Below, one piece after another: positions 11,944-22,473 of a stretch of 64,000 bases of DNA. This DNA comes from Lactuca virosa. Its lineage: Eukaryota > Streptophyta > Magnoliopsida > Asterales > Asteraceae. Every line of letters starts with the position of its first letter. Within the stretch, counting starts at the first letter, position 1. The notes below the pieces were generated by a model, which was not told the origin of the DNA, searched no databases, and saw nothing but the letters and a program-made list of their open reading frames with translations. The DNA is taken from assembly GCA_928212115.1 (NCBI GenBank), contig CAKMRJ010004445.1, forward strand, positions 1,567,684-1,631,683, read 5' to 3'. Made by a program: the position numbers and the translations under genes.

Positions 11944-14900
11944 CATGACGACATCTCGGAGTCCACCGAACTTCGGTGTCCAAATCCGGTTCATGATATA
12001 ACGTGCTCCATCATCCTTGACTTCTAAGTTTTTATCCATTCCCCTTAATGTCTCTCCTGCCACCTTTTCTGGTTTCAAAGCTTCCAGTTGAGCTTCCTTG
12101 ATTTGTATGGTCAGGTGGGAATGGATTGTCATTGTTAAGGATTTTACTCGGCGGCCCGAGTACTCCTTCCTGCTTAGAGCATCGGCCACTACATTGGCCT
12201 TGCCCGGATGATAACGAATTTCGCACTCGTAGTCATTCAGCAACTCCACCCATCTCCTCTGTCGCATGTTGAGCTCTTTCTGATTGAGGATATGCTGAAG
12301 ACTTTTGTGATCAGTGAAGATAGTGCATTTCGTGCCGTAGAGGTAGTGTCTCCAGATCTTCAAAGCGAATACCACTGCTCCTAATTCCAGGTCGTGTGTA
12401 GTATAATTAACCTCGTGCGTCTTAAGCTGTCTTGATGCATACGCGATAACCTTCCCTCTCTGCATGAGCACACATCCGAGGCCTTGATTCGAAGCATCAC
12501 AGTACACTACGAAGTCCTCGGTTCCCTCTGGGAGAGACAAGATCGGTGCGCTGCATAGGGCTTGTTTTAACGTTTGGAAAGCAGTTTCTTGTTTATTTTC
12601 CCACTTGAATATCACACCTTTCTGCGTCAAGGTGGTGAGTGGTTTCGCAATCTTGGAGAAGTTTTGTATAAATCTTCGGTAGTAGCCAGCAAGCCCAATG
12701 AATTGTCGAATTTCGGTTCGCGTCTTGGGTGCTGACCAATTCTCGATTGCCTTGATCTTGGAGGGGTCCACATGTATGCCTTTCTCACTTACCACATGTC
12801 CAAGGAAATCCACTTCTCTAATCCAGAATTCACACTTAGAGAACTTAGCATAAAGCTTCTCCGCTCTTAGCATCTCTAGCACTTGGCGTAGATGTAGGCG
12901 ATGCTCTTCTTCGCTTCGCGAGTAGATCAAGATATCGTCGATGAATACGATTACAAACTTGTCTAGGTAGGGTCGACACACTCTATTCATTAGGTCCATG
13001 AATACCGCAGGTGCGTTTGTTAAACCGAAGGACATCACCACAAACTCGTAGTGCCCATAGCGAGTTCTGAATGCAGTTTTGGGAATATCTTCTTCTTGAA
13101 CTCGTAGCTGATGGTAGCCTGACCTTAGGTCGATCTTTGAGAAGAAATTTGCTCCTTGGAGTTGGTCGAAAAGGTCGTCGATTCGGGGCAGATGATATCG
13201 GTTTTTGATGGTGAGCTTGTTTAGTTCCCGATAGTCGATGCACATGCGAAAGGATCCGTCCTTCTTCTTTACAAAAAGGACTGGTGCTCCCCAAGGTGAG
13301 AAGCTTGGTCTGATGAACCCTTTGTTCAAAAGCTCGGTCAACTGACTGGACAACTCCTGCATTTCTGATGGTGCGAGGCGGTATGGAGCTCTGGCTACGG
13401 GGGTAGCTCCGGGTATTAAGTCAATTCTGAAATCGACTTGTCGTGCGAGTGGTACACCAGGAAGATCTTCTGGGAACACATCCGGGAAGTTACACACTTC
13501 GGGGATCTCTTTGATGTCTTTCACGTCTTGTTTCTTGTCTACTACATGGGCTAAGAAGGCGTGGTACTCCTTCCGGAGATACTTTTGGGCTTTGATGCAT
13601 GAGATGATTTGTAAATTCGCACTAGGTTTGTCACCATAGATGAGAAGGGTTTCGTCATTTGGTAGATTGAGGCGAACGGCCCTTTCGTAACATAGAATGT
13701 CGGCACGGTGAGGAACTAACCAATCCATCCCGATGATTACGTCGAAGCTTTTTATGGTGACTGGCATCAGGTCAATTTTAAATGTATGGTTGTCTAGAGT
13801 GAGAGTACATTCTGAGTATATATCGCTAGTGCGTTCTACTTTCCCATTTGCCATTTCTACTACATAAGTATCCTTTAGTGATTGGGGATTTTGTTCAAGT
13901 AAATGTTTATATTGGTGGCTCACGAAACTCCTCTCCGCTCCACTATCGAATAGTACGCATGCATAAGAGTTATTGAGGAGAAACGTACCGGTAACCACCG
14001 TGGGATCCTCGACTGCTTCCCCATGTCCTATTGCCAGGACTCTTCCTACTCCACCAGCATTAGGGGCTTGTGCTTTGGGGCAGTCTCTTTTGAAGTGACC
14101 TGCGTCTCCACAGTTGTAGCAGGTCCGGGTTGCCCCCGTACTGGCGACTTGGTTGATTGGTTGAGCCGGCGCTTTACAGAAACGAGCAGTGTGCCCCTTC
14201 CTGTCGCAGTTGTTACAGTGCATCTCCCTACAAGCACCATTGTGGTGAAATTTGCACTTGTTGCACTTAGGTAGTTTTCCCGCATATGGCTGCGGTGGTG
14301 CTGGAGTGGTAGTAGTAGTGGCAGCGTTAGTGGCAGCATGGACAGCAACAATTTGTTGCTTCTTAGCGGGGTCCTGTGCTGGTTGGCTCTTCTTTTCGTT
14401 CCAGAACTTCCTTTTGTTGTTTCCCCCTTTTGATTTATCAGTGGTGGTGGTTGTAGTATTATGACCGGCTCGGTGGTCAACAAGTTGTTGTGCCAGCTCC
14501 CTGGCACTGTCAAAAGTAGTTGGCCTTGAAGCCAGGACACTACTTTGCACGTGGAGAGACAGTCCCCAAAGGTATCGCTCCACCTTTTTCTCCTCCGGAG
14601 TAACCATTGTTGGGCAGAGGAGAGCCAATTCATTGAATCGGGTGGTGTAGGTTTCAAGGTCAGAGCCCGTCATCCTGAGGTTCCAGAGTTCTTGTTCCAG
14701 CTTTTGAATTTCACCTCTCGGGCAGTACTCCTTCATCATCAACGTTTTTAGTTCTGCCCAGGTTATGGAGCTAGCCACTTCGAGAGTAAGTGACTTAACC
14801 CGGCAGTTCCACCAAGTAAGGGCCCGGCCGGTGAAGGTTAAGGTTGCGAACTTAACTTTGCTCGCTTCGGGGCAGGAGCACACCTGAAAGACTACTTCGG

Positions 14901-15198
14901 TCTTTTCAAACCATTGCATCAACGTGATGACTCCCCCGCTTCCATTGAAGTTGTCGGGTTTGCCATTTGTGAAGTCTTTGTATGAACACTCTTTTGCACG
15001 CCACGTACTGTCTCTGTGGTTAGAGTGTGTAGCTCCCGATCCCGAACCACCAGCTCCGTTGGTCCCTATCTGCGACATTGCGGCCGCTACGGCTGCTGTT
15101 ACTGCAGCCTGGAACATCGCGGGATCAAACTGTGGAGGCGGCGGCGGAGGAGGTGTTGCTGTGTTGCTGGAAGGTCTTGGTCTTCTTCTTGGCGGCAT
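11854..15198 (-). CDS. gag-pol: A Gag-Pol polyprotein, 1114-codon frame: gag, NC, protease, RT, RNase H
   Basis: The ATG at 15198 starts a frame with a Pro/Ala-rich N-terminus and a retrotransposon Gag domain (about residues 60-240). Zinc-binding clusters follow at 312-341 and 359-373 (CYNCGDAGHFKRDC), then a protease with DSG at 418-420, RT (about 560-790, FIDD near 752) and RNase H (DASNQGLG near 885, through about 1010). It enters the integrase zinc region and then reads a wrong frame after about 11943. Gag and Pol are one continuous frame with no stop between NC and protease. The Gly codon at 13987-13989 (VVTG/TFL) is where elements C and G carry an intron-like insertion. The length and domain set are normal for a Ty3/gypsy polyprotein lacking its integrase end. 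Confidence 0.92.
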   Translation of the reverse strand: MPPRRRPRPSSNTATPPPPPPPQFDPAMFQAAVTAAVAAAMSQIGTNGAGGSGSGATHSNHRDSTWRAKECSYKDFTNGKPDNFNGSGGVITLMQWFEKTEVVFQVCSCPEASKVKFATLTFTGRALTWWNCRVKSLTLEVASSITWAELKTLMMKEYCPRGEIQKLEQELWNLRMTGSDLETYTTRFNELALLCPTMVTPEEKKVERYLWGLSLHVQSSVLASRPTTFDSARELAQQLVDHRAGHNTTTTTTDKSKGGNNKRKFWNEKKSQPAQDPAKKQQIVAVHAATNAATTTTTPAPPQPYAGKLPKCNKCKFHHNGACREMHCNNCDRKGHTARFCKAPAQPINQVASTGATRTCYNCGDAGHFKRDCPKAQAPNAGGVGRVLAIGHGEAVEDPTVVTGTFLLNNSYACVLFDSGAERSFVSHQYKHLLEQNPQSLKDTYVVEMANGKVERTSDIYSECTLTLDNHTFKIDLMPVTIKSFDVIIGMDWLVPHRADILCYERAVRLNLPNDETLLIYGDKPSANLQIISCIKAQKYLRKEYHAFLAHVVDKKQDVKDIKEIPEVCNFPDVFPEDLPGVPLARQVDFRIDLIPGATPVARAPYRLAPSEMQELSSQLTELLNKGFIRPSFSPWGAPVLFVKKKDGSFRMCIDYRELNKLTIKNRYHLPRIDDLFDQLQGANFFSKIDLRSGYHQLRVQEEDIPKTAFRTRYGHYEFVVMSFGLTNAPAVFMDLMNRVCRPYLDKFVIVFIDDILIYSRSEEEHRLHLRQVLEMLRAEKLYAKFSKCEFWIREVDFLGHVVSEKGIHVDPSKIKAIENWSAPKTRTEIRQFIGLAGYYRRFIQNFSKIAKPLTTLTQKGVIFKWENKQETAFQTLKQALCSAPILSLPEGTEDFVVYCDASNQGLGCVLMQRGKVIAYASRQLKTHEVNYTTHDLELGAVVFALKIWRHYLYGTKCTIFTDHKSLQHILNQKELNMRQRRWVELLNDYECEIRYHPGKANVVADALSRKEYSGRRVKSLTMTIHSHLTIQIKEAQLEALKPEKVAGETLRGMDKNLEVKDDGARYIMNRIWTPKFGGLRDVVMMKHTRLDTPSIPGRIRCIWTSRNYTGGRT

Positions 15199-15998
15199 GG
15201 TTCTGTCATAAGTCGTAAACCAATGTACCTTTAGTAAAAGTGTATTTATAGGGAGAGAAATCTTTTATACATAAAGTATATTATTACGTTGTTTTCCGGT
15301 ATGTTTACGATACATACGATTTTATACTTTTTATTGACCCAATACATTGGGTTATGAGGTAAAATGAAAGTATAAAAAAAATATTTTTATTATAGTAACA
15401 CAAAATACTCCTATAGTATTTGTAAATGTTTAGTTTTGAGTTCTTAAAGCATTTAGTTACTTTAAATATTCATCATACTTTTGAAATTATAAGTCCTTGT
15501 CTTATTCAGCTAACGACCCTCCATCGCTAACGACCCTCCATCGATCAAGGAAGCGGTGGGTGAGAGTGGACACCCATTAAGTTGCCATTTTATAGGCAAC
15601 AACCTTATACCCCCCTTATAGACCGGCTTCGTGAATGAGGCGTACTAGCGGTAAGACGAGTTTGTTAGATTTGTTGTCCATCCTGACCATCCCCCGGTAT
15701 ATGCAAGTCAATTCCCGGACATATATAGTTGATCAGGCTATATCCTTCCCAGACTTGATTTACATATACCAAGGCATACCCATAATGTACAACTCCTCTT
15801 CTTTTATTTTATGTTCTTCTAGTTATGACACTATGTGAGCATGTATGCATGTATTTATACTTTTTAATAAAAAGAATCATTTATTTTCTAAAAGTATATT
15901 TATTTGAAAAATGCACAAATCAGAGACTATTAGTCCCAATTGTGTTTATAGTTTGTATATCTTATGTGGTTTGATATACTTAATTCACTATAAACTGC
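15199..15998 (-). other. 5' leader of A between primer site and gag
   Basis: About 800 bp with no coding signal. In element sense the first ~110 bases (about 15890-15998) match the leader of element B after its primer site. Two further short matches to B are 15728-15743 and 15404-15421. Between those two lies a block absent from B but present in F (15490-15660). Confidence 0.75.
15490..15660 (-). promoter_or_regulatory. Leader module of A shared with element F
   Basis: The reverse complement of this block matches 38374-38530 at about 90% by eye. It includes exact runs such as CCTCATTCACGAAGCCG and CTATAAGGGGGGTATAAGG. A has a 17-bp tandem duplication inside it (GCTAACGACCCTCCATC twice, 15509-15542 region). 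Its role is unknown; its place in the untranslated leader would suit an RNA packaging or translation signal (inference). Confidence 0.75.
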
Positions 15999-16010
15999 GC
16001 TCTGATACCA
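15999..16010 (-). other. Primer-binding site of A (initiator tRNA-Met)
   Basis: Minus strand TGGTATCAGAGC, three bases inside the LTR end. It is complementary to the 3' end of plant initiator tRNA-Met. Confidence 0.95.
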
Positions 16011-16013
16011 ATC

Positions 16014-18710
16014 TGTCACACCCCCAAACCAAGGATGGCGGAAACGTCCGGGGGTGGAGGACTTCATGTATAGTATCATAACAACAATTGTAATAGTAAT
16101 TCAAGCAAACACAACCAACATATATATAATTGAAAAAATTACATCATTGTATGAATTACATGTTTACGAATCAATTACAGTATGTTGATAAAATACGAAA
16201 TAGTAGACGCCTTAGCGTCCCATCCTCAAAAGCACTTGATTACCTGTTTAATGATTTCTTGAGAATACAAGTTGTTTAAAAAAAATGTCAACACAAAGGT
16301 TGGTGAGTTCATAAGCTTTTCGTTTGTAAAAGTAGTATTTGTGTTAGAAAAATCCAATATTTTCCTTAATGTGTAAATGTAGTCTTAAAACCCAAAGACC
16401 GAAATGTACAAGTAATTTGTCATATTTATAGTAAAACAATGCAAGTTTAAATCGACATAAACTTGTTAAATTTTAATGAAGTCTCCGTAAATTCCAATGT
16501 TTGTTAATACTTTATGTGAGTTTATTATAACCATACTATGACCAAGGTTGCCTAAAACGACGTTCTTCAGGCGTCGGAAATGTTATGACATTTGTCACCC
16601 CAGACCTATCGGTCTAACTGTTGCATGCAGTTTAGGTGTGGGTTTGTCAAACCCAATATAGATCTATACACAAGTATCACGCTCTCCCTTAAGAGACTCT
16701 GGTTACAATACAGGACTTAATGGTAATTTGAAGTAAATGTCTCACAAAGTCATTAACGGAATTACGTGTTATGAAAACTTGGTACCGTATGGCCGTACCT
16801 TGCTTAATGAAAATATCCTTTGTATAAATGTACCCTTTTTAAATGTATGTGTTATGTAATGTATCATAAACTATACCTATTATAGTTTATCAACCAAGAG
16901 TAGTACGTGGTAATGTATGCAAACTATATTCAAAATAGTTTATTTAATGTTTGAATGTATCGATTGTACTTTGATTATAATCACTTGTTATTATTTATAT
17001 TTTATATGACCAAATCCAGTTGTAAACTGATGTGTGTCTAAATATTAAGATAAAATGTCATATATTGCAGTAACATATAGTCACATAAAGATATACACCT
17101 TGCTCAACATGTTACAAGGTGAAATGAAATTAACAGCAACTTTTCGTTAAAAACAGTTTCTGTTACCGTTCTTAGAAAATTTATAGAAAAATCATCCCAG
17201 CTCTAAATCCAAATCCGCAAATTTTGAGAGTTTAGAATATGAGTCTAGTTTGTTCGTAAATTTTATCATGATTTTTAGTGATCTCTAACAGAGGTGAAAA
17301 TGTTCATAATCACAGACTGGTCTGGGTTTGCCTCTGAAATGACAGGCAGTTTTGTAAAAATCACCATTAATTGTAGAAAAATAATTTGGAGATGTGCAAG
17401 TAGTCATTTTAAAGCTAGGAGTTTGAGCTACTTTCACCGGAAACAGCTTTGAAAACTAAAATATTTAAGTTGACCAAAATAGTCCGTGATTAATGTCCAT
17501 CTTTTCTGATGCAATCTGTTAGAAAACGTTTAATTGTGTTCTTGATGATGATACTTGTATTCCCTCCTTAAAACTTAAGAAAAACATGTAAATGTATGGG
17601 TATGAACTCACCTTATGTGGTTTCAGTAGATGAAAGTGAGAGAGAGGAAGTGTTCAACTCAAGAACACTAAGAAGATGTCTTGATGATTCGAGAATCTAA
17701 CACCGAATAAGATGGAACTTGTGTAAGATATCAATGATTGTAGTAGAATGGAGTTTAATAATTATGTGAATGATGAAGATACTTACTAATTGAAGCAAGA
17801 AATCCCTGGAGAAATCCTTGAAGTTCTTGAAGTTGAGAGAAAAGATGAGAGAATTTTGGAGAGTGTTCTTGGTTGCTAAGTGTAGAATGAAAGAGTTTTA
17901 TGGAGAATGAGGAGAGAGGATCAATCCTCCAGCTCTTAGAACGTGGGAAGAGCTGGAGATTGGCTGTAAAGGTCCACTAAGGAGACAAGGGGTAGTGGGA
18001 AAGAGTGGCTGATCATAGAGTGAGGTGGTAGTGGGTTGCTTTTGCCATAAATTATGGAAAAGCAAATATTCCCTCAATAATTAGTTCAATCACCAATTCT
18101 TTTAATATATTTTATAAAAACCCACGGATGCGACCTTCGCTTCGGACGGGCCTTCGCTTCGTACGGGCGGACTTCGGACACGGGCTTCGGACCAGAGGCC
18201 TCAGATGCGAGGCTTCGGTCCAAAAGCTTTGGTTTCGGATCCTTAAAGCTATTTTACTCGTTTTTATCCAGTTTCAAGCGATTTTTTGACCCGATTAAGG
18301 GTCGAGATGACCCAAATGATTACAAAAAGTTAAAGTAACTTTTGAGAGAGATTTGGGAGAGATTTCAATTAGAAAGAGATAAAGTGAAAACGATTTAGAG
18401 AGGTTTCGTTTGTGATTAATTTGAGTGTCCGGCTTCACAACGCAAGGTTCGTAAACCCCATTAAACCGTGTTTTTGTGTCTTACACAATCCCAATGATTG
18501 TGTAATAGTGTTTTATCGCTTTGGTTCGTTGTTTAGCACTTGTTAAGGCTAAGGAAAATCAAACACATGAACTTTCCAAATGATGATTTCTCATTAAAAT
18601 AGCGAATTGTATAGTGATTACATAACGTAAACCCTAGCATACAAGGGTTATTGGGGTTGACCGGTTTGACTTGTTGACTTTGAATTGACCGAAATTTGAC
18701 GGTTGTCACA
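16014..18710 (-). repeat. LTR of A (5' LTR in element sense), 2697 bp
   Basis: It is near-identical to 7694-10597. The main differences are the loss of about 215 bp at about 18122, a 22-bp extra piece near 17141 and one fewer GAGAGATTTGG unit near 18350. Confidence 0.95.
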
Positions 18711-18715
18711 TCTCC
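18711..18715. other. Right target-site duplication of element A
   Basis: TCTCC, identical to 7689-7693. Copia H resumes at the next base. Confidence 0.9.
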
Positions 18716-18950
18716 CTTTACAGTCGCAATCACATTCTCTCTCTTTACTCTTTCTCATCGAAATTTTTGTTGAAGTTTTTGAGAAATCGGCCTAGTACAT
18801 ATCGAAGGTATGATGAATCCGACCAAGGATATGCTCTCTATTCGCCATTCCGACCAAAAACGAAGGAGTAATCGAAGCTTAAAGTTTTGTCGGCGTTTAC
18901 TGTTCACGAGGAGTTTACGGTTTCGGATCATTCAAGAACCGTAAACCCAA

Positions 18951-19079
18951 AGTGGTCTTACAACCGTAAACCCGAGTTTTGGTCTTATGACCATAAATCC
19001 GAGTTTTGGTCTTACGACCGTAAACCCGAGTTTTGGTCTTACGACCGTAAACCCGAGTTTTGGTCTTACGACCGTAAAC
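18951..19079 (+). repeat. 27-bp tandem repeat, about five units
   Basis: The unit is CCGAGTTTTGGTCTTACGAC plus GTAAACC. The units are nearly identical and in register, so one frame reads a nine-residue repeat by chance. The core TTACGACCGTAAAC also makes up the palindromes in H's LTR (22198-22262). Confidence 0.9.
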
Positions 19080-19263
19080 TCAGTTTACGGTCTGTTGACC
19101 ATCTTTGACCGTAAACCCATGCTTGACTTCCTTTGACTGTAAACTCCAATGTTTGACTATTTTGACCATAAACTCCAATATTTTGTAGTCAAACTAATTT
19201 TTAAAAGCCAAAATAAATTGTCTAATTGAGAAAACTAAATGATTTAACTTGTTAAAATCCTGT

Positions 19264-19291
19264 GTTTTCTTACTTGGCTTGTTTAGTGCAG
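19264..19291 (+). promoter_or_regulatory. Candidate 3' splice site before the H accessory ORF
   Basis: A T-rich stretch ends in TTTAGTGCAG at 19291, four bases before the ATG at 19296. It resembles a plant splice acceptor and could serve a spliced subgenomic RNA. No donor was identified, so this is inference. Confidence 0.4.
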
Positions 19292-19295
19292 AAAA

Positions 19296-22060
19296 ATGGC
19301 CAATCTTAAGTTCGCGGATATGCACAATTTGGCGATCGTGTTGGATGATCCTCCAGTCGCTCATGCGGAGTTCAAATCCATGATCTACAGGCTAAGGGAG
19401 TGCTGCTTATCCTATGCCATCACAGTAAATCCCATCATCTATCAAAACATCATCCGGGAATTTTGGCAAACTGTAAAAATGGAAAAGGTCAATGGAGAGA
19501 TAACAATTGAAGCCATAGTCAAAGGTTGCAAGATCACTATTACGGAGGAGTACATCAGAAATACTTTGCTTGTCGTTGATGAATCTAATTTCCCTACTAA
19601 AATTGGAATTGAAGATGTATAAAGGGTTCTTGAGAGGATGAGATACGAGGGTATCTACCCTCCCACAGTGAAGAAGCTCCTGCCTCCTTACTGGCGATTC
19701 CTGGCACACGTGTTCGTGAGCTGCATTTTTGGCAGGAGATCAGGAGCCGATGAGATCTCTCTCAGAAACACCGGGGCAATTGTCTCCTTGGCTGCTGGCA
19801 TAAAGTTTAATTTCTCAAAGTTCTTTCTTGATGAGTTCTCGGTGAACATTAATGCCATTACTCGGGGGACCAGAGATGCATTTCTACTTTATCCAAGGCT
19901 TATCCAAGTGTTTGTCGACGATTAGTTTCCAGAAATGGTCAAGGATGGTGACAAGTTGGATATCAAATCCTTGGGCCCTCACACAGTTGGTCTTATCAAG
20001 CAAAATAGAAAGGGCAAAGTCGTTTTTCAAGGATTGCATCCTCTGGTCAAATTTGGAAAATTTGCTGAAATTGACGAGTCTTCTGAGTCGCATGGAACGT
20101 CAGAGAAAATGTCATCTGAGCCAACTTCCTCCGAGAGGGTTATTTCTGAAATTATCATCACTGTCTCAGATCATGAAGAAGAAGAAGATTTAGCTGTTAA
20201 TGCTGATGTAGCTTCGGAACATGAAATGACATCCACTCGGGTTCAAGAAGATTCTCACAGGGGGTCGGGGTCAGAAACTGACTTGTATGAAGACCTGGAT
20301 CTCACAGGTTTTGACAATGATGAAATTCCTGTTAATTTTGGGAGTAACGAGGATTTCCTGAAAGAGGTAAACCTCAATGAGTTGCTCGACAATGTCAATG
20401 AAGTTGCTAAAACGACAACTGAGACAAGGGAAGAAGAAGATGTTCTTGAAGCTACACCTCCACCAACCAAAACATCGGCGGAAATAGCAATTCCTATGGT
20501 GGTGACGTCAGGGATTCCTCCCCTTGATGTTGTCTTACCTACATCTGCGCCGATGGAAAGTGATCCTCCAGTCACTCAAACTACACCTTCTCCTAGCAAA
20601 AGACGAAGACTTGACCCAAGACTGGTGACTCAAAGTGCTTCAGCTCCACCAACAACAACCCCAGTCATAGTATCAACTGAGCCAATCAGTGAAGGTCCCA
20701 GTACCTTCTACGAAACCGGTGGCTCGTCCTTCCCGACGGACTTCACTCCTCTGAGGCCAGAGCACAACGCTACCTCTGTCAAGTTAGCAGCGCTCTTGGC
20801 CAGAGAACCATTTTCAACATCACCCTTGCGTGGCAAAGGAATTAATATAGGGGGTGGTAACACAGGAGAAGAAGGTCTTACACTTTTTGCTCTTCAGAAG
20901 CAGGTCGATGCTCTGAGTCAGAAAAATGTCGAGTTGGATTAGAAGAATATTGAGCTTGACATTAAGGTCGCAGGCCTTCAAGCTGAAAACACACAGCTCA
21001 GTATTCAAATGGCAGAACTTAATGAAGAAAATGTTGCGAAGACCAAACAAATTACAAATCTCCAGACTCATTTTGGCCTTCTGACCGCCAGTTACTATGA
21101 CTTGAATAAAAAGCTGGAAGATAAGTTTGGGGGCGAATTCAAGTCATCTGTTGAAGAGCCACATATTTATCTTCCTAATCAAGATGCTCCCATTGCTCCT
21201 ACAACTATCAGAACCACCACCGTCGTAGACCGCTTTGAAAAGGAACCAGAGCAAGCTCCACGTGGAAAGGCCTTAAACGCAAGAAGTCGACCCAGGAATC
21301 TGAAAAGGGTCAAATTCTATTCAAACGAAGCGCAGATCATAAGGCGCCCTGGGATAAACAACATGTTACTGTTACGGATCTGGGCGAAAATCGCTTCAGA
21401 GACATTTATGGTGACAGGTCTGGAATCATCTCTTGGGGATTCCATGACACGATGAACATGTTCATGGTAAGGAGAAAGAGCGGCAAAAATGAACTATACA
21501 AAGACGCTCACGACTTTGACTCTTTTACCAAGATTGATCTTATTGAGATGTCTAAGGCTCCTTTTTCCAATCCTTCAAATAATCCCAGGGCGAGCCAGTT
21601 TAAATCGTTTTTGGAAGATCAAGTTGCTAAAGGATTTCCTTCGATGAAGACTGCTCAGTCAATCGTCAAGGTTCACCCCAATGTGCTTGATCCCAAGACT
21701 GATCGGCCACTTAAACAAGTGATGTGGCCAGCTACCGCACAAGTGAAACAAGTCCCTGTTCTTCAAAACTACCCTAATGGTTCTCTTGCATCCATGCTGT
21801 ATTGGGTATATGACGAATTAACGGATGCCGCTGTCATCAAGCTTAAAGATGATTGCATCCGTCTCTATGAGAAAAGGGACTTGCTTCAATTTAACAAATG
21901 GGACATTCATCGTCTTGCTACTCAGCAGATTAAGGTGGCTGAAACAATATTCGAGCCCGCGGCGAAAGAATACATGGCGATGGTGGCTGAGATCATTGAA
22001 AAGAAGATGTGGAATGGAGCGATGGGAACGTCAGATGTTCTGGTGGTCGACAAGGATTGA
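19296..22060 (+). pseudogene. H 3' accessory (env-position) ORF with coiled coil
   Basis: The ATG at 19296 opens a frame that continues in phase to about 21340, broken by TAA at 19620, TAG at 19923 and TAG at 20940. A frameshift around 21320-21345 then moves it to the frame ending at 22060. The N-terminal ~200 residues form a compact domain (SYAITVNPIIY, REFWQTVKM) of a kind I recall as common after pol in Asteraceae copia elements. An acidic, Ser/Thr/Pro-rich middle follows, then a leucine/glutamine heptad coiled coil (about 20880-21120) and a C-terminal helical domain. I see no signal peptide or membrane segment, so an envelope glycoprotein is not supported. The function is unknown. Confidence 0.7.
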
Positions 22061-22080
22061 GTCTAAGCTAGAACCAAACC

Positions 22081-22090
22081 AAGGGGGAGA
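22081..22090 (+). other. Polypurine tract of H
   Basis: AAGGGGGAGA followed by T and then the LTR start TGAAGG. It lies 20 bases after the accessory ORF. Confidence 0.8.
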
Positions 22091-22091
22091 T

Positions 22092-22468
22092 TGAAGGACC
22101 CTGGAAATGGTTTGGTCTAGGCTTTCATTGTTTTATGTTCAGAATGAGTCTGTTGTAGTGTTTATGGGTTGTTTGTTGATTGTTGAACTTTTTGTGTGTT
22201 TACGACCGTAAACTGTGTTTACGGCCGTAAACACGTTTACGACCGTAAACTTTGTTTACGGTTGCAAACCCACTTTATGATCGTGTCTTGTATATATAGA
22301 GGAGGTGTTAGTCTTTTAGTTGTTGTTGATGCCATAGAGTCCTATCGAGTTGTACCATACGATTTTCTCAATATAATCGTGTGCAAGCTTGATTTCTTTT
22401 CATCTTACTCTTATTCTGTGATTGATTGTTGCTTAACTACTGGTAAAGATCCATATTTGGACCTTACA
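22092..22468 (+). repeat. 3' LTR of H, about 377 bp, with TATA box and palindromes
   Basis: It starts TGAAGG after the polypurine tract and probably ends TTACA at 22468, where the minus-strand gypsy G begins. A TATA motif TATATATAGA lies at 22291-22300. A 16-bp perfect palindrome GTTTACGGCCGTAAAC is at 22217-22232, flanked by two near-copies. The right end cannot be proven because the partner LTR is outside the window. Confidence 0.65.
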
Positions 22469-22473
22469 GAGAC

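Larger units (their letters stand above)
7694..18710 (-). mobile_element. Element A: near-intact Ty3/gypsy retrotransposon nested in copia H
   Basis: The two LTRs (7694-10597 and 16014-18710) begin TGTCACA and end TTGTCACA on the plus strand and are flanked by TCTCC on both sides. On the minus strand the order is LTR, tRNA-Met primer site, leader, gag, protease, RT, RNase H, integrase, polypurine tract, LTR. RT before integrase defines Ty3/gypsy. By eye the LTRs differ by about 35 substitutions over about 2.68 kb (about 1.3%) plus indels, so the insertion is recent. Only two pol lesions are evident, which makes A the youngest-looking autonomous-type element in the window. Confidence 0.95.
18716..19295 (+). 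other. H spacer (right part) upstream of the accessory ORF
   Basis: This continues the H sequence after insertion A. It has no recognisable gene. It holds the 27-bp repeats and, at its right end, a pyrimidine-rich stretch with CAG just before the accessory ATG. Confidence 0.6.
1..22468 (+). mobile_element. Element H: Ty1/copia retrotransposon with 3' accessory ORF, 5' end outside window
   Basis: The domain order is gag, protease, integrase, RT, RNase H (1-6190), which is the Ty1/copia order. After a spacer and a nested gypsy insertion (A, 7694-18710) come an accessory ORF (19296-22060), a polypurine tract and a 3' LTR. I assign both halves to one element because A's target-site duplication TCTCC marks a clean insertion point and the two flanks have the same orientation and logical order. 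A large gag plus a third ORF after pol suggests the SIRE/Maximus-type copia lineage (inference). The element is dead: its frames carry many stops and shifts. H itself appears to lie inside gypsy fragment G. Confidence 0.8.

Noticed and set aside
18887..19108. Frame with KPEFWSYDR repeats
   Set aside because: It is the in-frame reading of a 27-bp tandem repeat in a spacer; no conserved protein is implied.
19296..22060. Envelope glycoprotein or pararetroviral gene
   Set aside because: I see no signal peptide, membrane segment, movement-protein or coat-protein motif; it is kept only as an accessory ORF of unknown role.
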